From Nepenthes gracilis (taxonomy: Eukaryota; Streptophyta; Magnoliopsida; Caryophyllales; Nepenthaceae), in NCBI GenBank assembly GCA_033239525.1, contig BSYO01000026.1:6138001-6202000 (forward strand): a DNA stretch of 64,000 nucleotides, given 5' to 3'. Under the pieces are notes generated by a model that did not search any database, had not been told where the DNA came from, and was given only the letters and a program-made list of their open reading frames with translations. Of the stretch, positions 57,250 to 64,000 are shown piece by piece. Both the position numbers and the translations under genes were made by a program. How positions within the stretch are numbered: position 1 is the first letter of the stretch; each line of letters opens with the position of its first letter.

Positions 57250-58265
57250 CATCGTCTCTCAACGAGGGATCGAGGCAAACCCGAAGAAGATCAAAGTCCT
57301 TACATACATGACTCTGCCACGGAGTATCAAAGTTATCCAGAGGCTAATCGGACAACTTGCAGCCTTGTCCCGCTTCTTGGTAAAGTCAGGGGACAAGTAC
57401 TAGCCTTTCTTTAAGGCTCTACGGGGGACAAAAGCAAACCAATTCTAGTGAACCGCAGAGTGCCAGCAGCCTTCGATAAGTTAAAATAGTACTTAGCTAG
57501 TCTACCATTACTAACATCACCCAATGATGGAGAAGAAGTGTACCTCTACCTGACAATATCAAAAGTGGCTCTTAGCTCTATCCTCATACGCCAGGACTCG
57601 ACTCTCAGTGGCAGTTTACTATATGAGCAAGACGTTGATTGGCGTAGAGACACGCTACCCACGCACAAAGAAGTTAGCCTTAGTGCTTGTCTTCTTTGCT
57701 TGACAACTGAGACCTTACTTTCAGGCTCATGGTGTGGTCATTCTAACTAATCATCCAATAAAGAGCATTCTCCAGAAACTTGACATTTTCGGACGGTTGG
57801 TTAAGTAGACTATCGAGTTGGGGAAGTTCGACATTGAATTCCAACCTAGACCAGCAATCAAAGGGTAGGCTCTGACCAACTTCATCGTCGAGACCACAAC
57901 ATTAATTTCCGATAAACAGCCCACTGAGGATGCAGAATAATACAAGGAAGAGCCATAATGGGTTCTCAACATAGACGGATCATCTACGGAATTAGGCAAT
58001 GGTGCCGAAGTGGTCCTAAGGACCCCTAATGGATTTGAGATGAGGTATTCCTTTAGGCCCGAATTCCCGGCCACCAACAACGTTTTCGAGTACGAAGCCC
58101 TATTAGTCGGGTTATGACTAGCAAAAGAGTGCTCAGCTAGACGACTGACCGTCTACAGTGACTTAGAGCTAGTTGTAAACCAGGTTAATGGAAACTTTGA
58201 GGCGTGCAACCCTCCCTTAGCTAAATACTTGGTTAAGGTGAAGGATATTTTGGCTTTGACGGTTA
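57250..58265 (+). pseudogene. RT end, RNase H and extra RNase H of R3-right
   Basis: Segments in order: RGIEANPEKIKVL (57262-57300, RT end), the thumb (PAAFDKLK near 57465), an RNase H stretch with ILTNHPIKSILQ (near 57740), then the additional RNase H with VLNIDGSSTELGNGAEVVLR (57960-58020), ATNNVFEYEALL and YSDLELVVNQ (58155-58185). Stops and shifts are scattered through it. An RNase H pair with this spacing is a hallmark of Tat-lineage Gypsy elements. Confidence 0.8.
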
Positions 58266-58545
58266 ACAAATCAGGTCAACGCTTTCATCAGTAGTTCTCC
58301 AAATTTTAGCCTAGACGGTCAACGAATCCGATCAACGCTTCCATCACTAATTCTCTAGATTTTGACCTAAATGGTCAACTAATCTGGTCAACATTTTCTT
58401 CGCCAGTTCTATAGATTTTGGCATAGACGGTCAACTAATTCGGTCAATATTTGCTTCGCCAGTTCTTCAAATTTTAGCCTAGACGGTCAACGAATCCAGT
58501 CAATGATCTTTTCATCCAGTTCTTTGGATCTTGACTTTGCAGTCA
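58265..58545 (+). repeat. Tandem ~60 bp repeats in R3-right 3' region
   Basis: About five imperfect copies of ttagcctagacggtcaacga then atccggtcaacgcttccatc. It corresponds to 19320-19680 on -. Confidence 0.75.
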
Positions 58546-58665
58546 ATAACTATAAGCAACACAATCAACAGACCAAGAATCATTGCCAGCTATCCCATTA
58601 AGGTGTCCCAGTCAAGCACGCCCATCATGAACATGTTGGAGGTCAAAATTCCAAACCACCAGTAT

Positions 58666-58675
58666 GGAGGGCTAG
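58666..58675 (+). promoter_or_regulatory. Polypurine tract of R3-right
   Basis: GGAGGGCTAG directly before the LTR; the R1 and R2 form is GGGGGGCTAG. Confidence 0.75.
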
Positions 58676-59662
58676 TGATGGGTACACCAATAATAGGCTC
58701 ACCGAAGAAGGAGGAATGCCTCAAATTCACAAAGGCCCATTGACACCTGGACGGTTAATGCCAACCGTTGAGCGAACGAAAGACTAATGAGTTAGTAAAA
58801 GCCCAAGAGTAGGTCGGCCCACTTGGACCCAAGATGGTCAACGCTTTCATTTACCGAAAGTAGGACCAAATGATCGACTGAAGACCAGACCTCACACAAT
58901 CCAAGCCTCGATTGGTCTACATGTCCGTCTTCAAGCCACAACAGGCTTTTCATCTTATTTCACACTATTCATAGAAGACAATCTCTATTATAACGGTTGC
59001 TTCCAAGATGAACGAGTATCCTGAAGTAAGGTGCCAGAATCCGCTCCTTATCTACAGTAAACCCTAACAGTTATATAACACAGAAGAAAAGCAATCAAAT
59101 TAATGATTGTTATAGCCATAAAGGCTCCACGCCAGAAAAGATAGCAATTCTAATAGAACGCGGGAATCAAAACCCTTCGCACAAAAAAGGCAGCTGAGCA
59201 CAGTAGCTATAAAAGGCCATAGAGTTCTTACTTCAAGACACGTTCTCACTTGCTAGCAAAAGCCTCCTCCTGCAAAGCTCTTATGCTTTTAGCGTTCTAG
59301 TGCTCTCTCTCTCTCTCCTCTCCCACTCACTCTCTCTCTCTTTGCTGTTACATTCCCGAACGAATACAGTACTTAGAGATCTTCTTACGAGCAATCAAAG
59401 CCTCTCTTCTCATGAGAGCTATCCCACTCTCACAAACACTCATCGCATACATATTGCATCCCTTGCTAATCCACCTTAACTACTTGAAAAAGTTGTATGC
59501 ACGATCAACGTCAAAGGAATATTTCTGATTAAGAAACATTCTGTTAAACCTTTGACATAACATGTGTAATTGTAATGTGTAGAATCCAAATTTAGTGGAT
59601 GGAGTCGGACTGAGACGGACAACTTAATCCGAATCTATTCGAAATTTGGATCCATGACACAT

Positions 59663-59664
<2 letters not shown>
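58676..59664 (+). repeat. 3' LTR of R3-right (989 bp)
   Basis: The ends are TGATG...CATCA, homologous to 18217-19180 in reverse complement. A (CT)n run lies at 59305-59340. A (TA)n tract follows at 59665-59692. Confidence 0.82.

Positions 59665-59692
<28 letters not shown>
59665..59692. repeat. (TA)n microsatellite at the R3 boundary
   Basis: About 14 AT units abut the LTR end. The left arm has a shorter AT-rich tract at 18197-18216. R3 probably inserted into or next to this tract. Confidence 0.9.
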
Positions 59693-59697
<5 letters not shown>

Positions 59698-60861
59698 TTA
59701 TATATATTATATAAATAAGAATGTATCATTTATCTAATTTAGAAATTTCGTAATATATATATTTAAATGTATAGAAGTAGTCTAAATTAAAAGATAGTAA
59801 TATTTTAATTTAAAAAGAATATATTATTTATAATAAAGATCAATATTATACATTTATTATATAAAAATATGTTATTATTTATGTTGGGCATAACTATTTC
59901 ACTTTTAATAAAATTCAATAACATGAGAGTGACTATTCTATATGTTATACATGTTAGCGCCTAGTGGTGGCGGCTAGCATTGTGCCCCTTGCCCACAAGG
60001 AGTTGTCGGGCACTCCTACGGGTTGTCCACATGCTAGTAGTTAGGTGGCAGCACTGCTTACTATATTTGGATGTTGAGTAGGGGTCGATAGGGATGGGGA
60101 GTCCTATTTTGGGAAATAAAATTTCATCAATTTTTTAACAAAAAAATTATTTTATAAATTTAAAATGTAAAAAAAAATTATTTAGGGGTCAAAATTATTG
60201 CTTCGAAAAGTAGAAACCCTGCCTTCAGGGCCGATAACCATTAGTAAAATTATAGTTGTTTAATTTTTAAAAATTAAAAAAAAATCTAATTTTATTATCT
60301 TGTTCTCCTATGGTATTTCTATAAAGTACCTATTTATTTTTAATAAAAAATAAAAAAATAAAGTATTCTAAAATAAAAATTATATAAAATTGTCGTGTGC
60401 CACTAGGTGTTGCAGACTCGATTGTAGTAGGTAGGTGGGCGGCGCCACTACAAATAAAATTGCCAGTACTTTCTTTGATTATGATATTTCAATAAAAGTA
60501 ACGATATAATTTCTTTAAAATTTAACAAATAAAAAATATAATATCAAAAAATAAAAATTTAAAATTAAATTTATAAATCAAAATAAATATATTATTAAAA
60601 ATATTGGGTACTTTTTTTGAATCTCATCTAATGATCGTAATTTTTCTCTCTTATTTTTTTTAATGCGCTTTCTAATTTAGAAAGTGAGGGGTTCTGCTGC
60701 CGCCGTTGCATGAAAAGACGATCCAATTCAACTCAACTGGAGGCGAAATCATTCAATAGAACTGGAGAGGGATGAAGCGGCCGCCGGCAGTAAACACAGG
60801 CAGCATATCTAATTTTTATTAAGCCACTAAGAATCTGTTTTTTTCCCCTTACTCATGTTTT

Positions 60862-61056
60862 ATGTTTGTTAAATTTCAGTTGCTGAATTTTGTGGATTTA
60901 TTTCCAGTATTTACAATTGAGGCTGGGAGTCGTCTGATTTATTTGGTTTCGTCTGCAAGAAAATTTTGTTCCAAAGTGCTTGACATTGTTACAGACACGA
61001 TGTTGAATTGTAATTTTTCACCGAATGTTATCAACTGCAACGTTGATATTGGATGA
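60862..61056 (+). CDS. Small conserved frame in right arm, 64 aa, unknown
   Basis: The right-arm copy of 11893-11699, with two residue differences and no recognised domain. See the left copy for interpretation. Confidence 0.28.
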   Translation: MFVKFQLLNFVDLFPVFTIEAGSRLIYLVSSARKFCSKVLDIVTDTMLNCNFSPNVINCNVDIG

Positions 61057-61639
61057 TTATAGCATGCATGCTTACAAATTTAACTTATTTGTTTATTATA
61101 TTTTATATTGATAATTCTATGTATAATATCGGTCGAGATAAGTAGTTTAACTTATATAATTAATCATCAATGATTTTGTAGATGTGAAAATTTGACAATT
61201 CTAAAGATATCGATCAGTGATAATAATCTTGAAAAATAATTCTAGACGTGTTCAGATTTAATTCTTCGTTGCGTATTAATAGTTATCAATTTTTTATATG
61301 GTACTATATAAAGTTATGCTATCAATGGGCTAAGGCAATTAGAAGGGTCATTTATCATAAAAAAATGAAAAACAGGGTAGCTTACCACGCAACTGATTGC
61401 AAAAGAAAATGAAATGTTTCACATGAAGTCGACGTTAGATTCTAAAATTTTGAATCTTCAAATGAACAAATAGATATATTTTTATTAACTATTCTATTCT
61501 ATATTTACTTATTTATTATATTTTGTAATTGCTATCATAATCAAAGGGTTTACATCAAAATTTGAGGATTGATGCATTCTTATATTTAAGTTATTGTACA
61601 GATTATTGAGCCTTCTGATCTTCTATAGCGAATCAAATC

Positions 61640-61882
61640 ATGGTAGATCCAATCTCCATCGTCGATAATCTGGATCTTGTGCAGCACAACGAAAAAATAG
61701 AAAGTCAAAGGATTGACGAGATTCACTCTCAAATATATCATCTAACACCCAAACCAGAAATCTTTTCAAAAAAAAAAAGAAAGATGGAGGATGCAATGTA
61801 CAACGATACACGGATGAAGGGAATGAGAATGATGGCAGAAGTCTTGACTCAAACAATTGCACTTGACAGAGAGCGACTTTGA
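61640..61882 (+). CDS. Coding-like frame, 80 aa, unknown
   Basis: MVDPISIVDNLDLV...; basic centre (KKKRKMEDAMYNDTRMKGM), then a helical end (AEVLTQTIALDRERL). The left arm holds a decayed copy near 10900-11130 on -. The frame could extend past its stop into LAKYESHVMYAKY-like sequence near 61890-61925, now inside the ~80 bp repeat. The family is not recognised. It may be an exon of a transposon gene. Confidence 0.3.
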   Translation: MVDPISIVDNLDLVQHNEKIESQRIDEIHSQIYHLTPKPEIFSKKKRKMEDAMYNDTRMKGMRMMAEVLTQTIALDRERL

Positions 61883-61894
61883 AGTGCACTTGCA

Positions 61895-62090
61895 AAGTAT
61901 GAATCTCATGTTATGTATGCAAAATATCTTAAAAGTATGTGTTTGATAGTGAATGATTTTGAGGTGTACTTATTATGATGTATGAATCTCATGTTATGTA
62001 TGCAAAATTTCTTAAAAGTTGGTGTTTGATAGTGAATGATTTTGAGGTGTACTTATAAGCTATGAATCTCATGTTATGTATGTAAAATAT
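61895..62090 (+). repeat. Three tandem copies of an ~80 bp repeat
   Basis: The unit is tatgaatctcatgttatgta then tgcaaaatatcttaaaagta, ending tgattttgaggtgtactta. The first unit overlaps the end of the coding-like frame at 61640-61882, so the repeat seems derived from that coding sequence. Confidence 0.75.
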
Positions 62091-62279
62091 CTTAAAAATA
62101 TGTGAGAAACATAGTCCACGTCAAGACCCAACAAATAAAATCAAGGCAACCCCTTCTCCTTCGTAAACAATCAAAACTACAAACTTTGAGCAAACAAAAT
62201 AACAATTGTTGAAAAAAAAAATGTAAGAGACGAAAGTATTGAAAATTAAAAAAAAAAAAAAAAGGTAGTTCATCTAGCA

Positions 62280-62535
62280 TGGATGAAAAAATTGGGACGT
62301 CTTCGACTCATTTGACTTACGTGGATGAGAAAATCAAGAATCCATTTAAAAAGTCAAGGCAGGAGTCAATACAATCTGACTCACAAAAATTCAAAAAAAT
62401 GGAGAATCGGAAGGAAAACATAAATAAAGAACATTATGTGGCTCAACAAAAATAGAAAATGCCGCGTGTGTTTGATGATAGACGCCACTTCACCCCTCTC
62501 CAGCCACTTTGCCCTTCTCATCTTTTAAATAGGTA
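62280..62535 (+). pseudogene. MDEKIGTSS fragment, right copy 1
   Basis: Same protein as 10585-10328 and 63557-63814, with one in-frame stop near 62454 and several substitutions. Unknown function. Confidence 0.35.
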
Positions 62536-62574
62536 AAAAGTCTGATTTTTTTTATGTTAATTATTCTTTTAAAA

Positions 62575-63190
62575 GAATAATTATAATTTAATTATTTTAA
62601 AATAATTAATTTTATTTATTTTTTAAAATAATTAATTTATAATTAATTATTTATAAAGATATATAATATTATAAATTTAATTCTCGCTTTATATCACATA
62701 TGAGCTTCCCTAAATCCGTGACTGTCCACCCAGTTGCCGATGCCTATAAAAAAGAAAAGAGAGCGGCTGCTTACGTCATATAAATATCACAGTCCCTACG
62801 ATGTCATCAAAAGTTATTAAATTTTAACTTTTATAAAAATTAATAAAAATAAAAAATATATATCAAAAGCCTTAGAATTTTAAATTTTATAAAGATATAT
62901 ATATATATATATTTTAATATAAAAATATAGACCGTTAAATTTCAAATCTAATGACACATATCCATACATGCCTTAACGTCTGGCGTTATTAAAATAATTA
63001 ATTTATAATTATTTATTTATAAATAAATATAATATAATAAATTTAATTCTCATTGTATATCACAGATGAGCTTCCTTGAACTCATGACCATCCACCCAGT
63101 TGCCCGACGCCTATAAAAAAGAGACGAGAGCGGCAGTGTACGTCATATAAATGTTGCAGTTTCTATAATATCATCAAAATTATTAACTTT
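62575..63190. repeat. Direct repeats of a promoter-like AT-rich module
   Basis: A module with ttataattatttatttataa, then gagcttcc, ccacccagttgcc, gcctataaaaaagag and tacgtcatataaat occurs at 62575-62800 and 62990-63160, and begins again at 63850-64000. The left arm keeps one copy near 10255-10050 on -. TATAAAAAAG and ACGTCA motifs make it promoter-like, but no gene is tied to it. Confidence 0.55.
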
Positions 63191-63199
63191 CAAATTTTA

Positions 63200-63375
63200 T
63201 GCAAATATCTTAAAAGTATGTGTTTGATAGTGAATGATTTTGAGGTGTACTTATTATGAGGTATGAATCTCATGTTATTTATGCAAAATATCTTAAAAGT
63301 ATGTGATTGATAGTGAATGATTTTGAGGTGTACTTATAAGGTATGAATCTCATGTTATGTATGCAAAATATCTTA
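63200..63375 (+). repeat. Second array of the ~80 bp repeat
   Basis: Two to three units of the repeat at 61895-62090. With the following MDEKIGTSS copy it shows a segmental tandem duplication of about 1.28 kb (62.0-63.2 kb against 63.3-64.0 kb). Confidence 0.75.
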
Positions 63376-63556
63376 AAAATATGTGAGAAACATAGTCCAC
63401 GTCAAGACCCAACAAACAAAATCAAGGCAACGCCCTCTCCATTGTAAACAATCAAAACTACAAACTTTGAGCAAACAAAATAACAATTGTAGCAAAAAAA
63501 TGTAAGAGACGAAAGTATTGAAAATTAAAAAAAAAAAAAAAGGTAGTTCATCTAGC

Positions 63557-63814
63557 ATGGATGAAAAAATTGGGACGTCTTCGACTCATTTGACTTACGT
63601 GGATGAGAAAATCAAGAATTCATCTAATAAATCAAGGCAGGAGTCGACACGATCTGACTTACAAAAATTCGAAAAAATGGAGAATCGGAAGAGAAACATA
63701 AATAAAGAACACTACGTGGCTCAACAAAAATTGAAAATGCTGCCTGTGTTTGACGATAGATGCCACTTTACCCCTCTCCAGCCACTTGGCCCTTCTCATC
63801 TTTTAAATAGGTAA
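63557..63814 (+). CDS. MDEKIGTSS frame, right copy 2, 85 aa open
   Basis: Open from Met 63557 (an upstream Met at 63518 adds a Lys tract encoded by the A-run and is less likely). Of the three copies, this one and the left copy (10585-10328) are open. Hydrophilic, Lys/Ser/Glu-rich, no recognised domain. Confidence 0.33.
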   Translation: MDEKIGTSSTHLTYVDEKIKNSSNKSRQESTRSDLQKFEKMENRKRNINKEHYVAQQKLKMLPVFDDRCHFTPLQPLGPSHLLNR

Positions 63815-64000
63815 GAGTCTGATTTTTTTATGTTAATTATTTATTTAAAAAATAGTTATAATTTAATTATTTTAAAATAATTAATTTTAAATATTTTTTA
63901 AAATAATTAATTTATAATTATTTATTTATAAAGATATATAATATAATAAATTTAATTCTCACTTTATATCACATATGAGTTTCCCTAAATCCGTGACCGT

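Larger units (their letters stand above)
57250..59664 (+). mobile_element. R3-right: pol fragment plus 3' LTR of a Tat-like Gypsy element
   Basis: On +: the end of RT and RNase H, an additional RNase H, a tandem-repeat 3' region, a purine tract and an LTR (58676-59664). It is the inverted partner of 18217-20505 and extends about 180 bp further 5'. gag, protease and integrase are not present. Confidence 0.82.
60764..62512. mobile_element. Possible TIR-bounded unit, right copy
   Basis: About 70 bp at 60764-60834 (ctggagagggatgaagcgg ... attaagccac) recurs inverted at 62443-62512 (gtggctcaacaaaaatag ... ccctctccagc). The interior carries three coding-like frames on +. The TIRs are imperfect and I cannot name a superfamily. 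Confidence 0.38.
59693..64000 (+). repeat. Right arm of large inverted repeat
   Basis: The part 59665-60610 matches the reverse complement of 17332-18216, and 60610-64000 matches that of 12148-9826, with tandem additions in 61.9-64.0 kb. Continuity across about 60610 shows the pre-insertion state of the R2 site. No intact host gene is recognised, and the arm runs off the window end. Confidence 0.78.

Noticed and set aside
1..64000. A bacterial-type defence or biosynthetic system
   Set aside because: All recognisable coding sequence belongs to plant retroelements and endogenous pararetroviruses. No operons, ribosome binding sites or bacterial gene families are seen.

Overview
This is a repeat-dominated stretch of nuclear DNA from a flowering plant. 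I find no intact host gene, no rRNA or tRNA gene and no CRISPR array. The plant assignment rests on Ty3/Gypsy elements of Tat and chromovirus (Tekay/Del-like) type, endogenous caulimovirid (plant pararetrovirus) sequence, initiator-tRNA-Met primer sites and AT-rich intergenic DNA. The species cannot be told. Almost every coding region is broken by stops and frameshifts.

Layout. (1) 1-9825: the 3' part of a Tat-like Gypsy element (R1) with gag, protease remnant and integrase on the + strand, no reverse transcriptase, three antisense coding blocks and a 3' LTR. (2) 9826-20.5 kb: the left arm of a large inverted repeat. It contains AT-rich DNA with a ~1.7 kb TIR-bounded unit, a nested Tat-like element without gag-pol (R2, 12149-17326), and an LTR plus pol fragment of a third element (R3) on the - strand. 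(3) 20.5-35.3 kb: two tandem endogenous pararetrovirus copies on + (A1, A2), each ending in an F-box-like region directly after RNase H. (4) 35.4-54.9 kb: two pararetrovirus copies on - (B1, B2) with movement-protein and other polyprotein regions but no visible reverse transcriptase, split by an 11.1 kb chromovirus-type Gypsy element (D, 39985-51060). (5) 54.9-64.0 kb: R3 and LTR fragments, then R3 pol and LTR on +, then the right arm of the inverted repeat.

The window is therefore roughly palindromic: R3(-) and pararetrovirus(+) on the left face pararetrovirus(-) and R3(+) on the right. Four later insertions can be read from target-site duplications, three of them supported by an uninserted paralogue inside the window: R2 (empty site near 60.61 kb), a solo LTR in A1 (empty site near 33.38 kb) and D in B1 (empty site near 29.55 kb).

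The most interesting signal is the pararetrovirus group. Type A carries gag/coat-like, protease, RT, RNase H and a C-terminal F-box-like region, in frame with the RNase H end in A2. Type B carries a movement-protein region and a different 3' half, yet shares leader and promoter sequence with type A. That resembles a two-component genome in which one part has captured an F-box gene. Both are inferences to be tested by profile searches and comparison with other copies.
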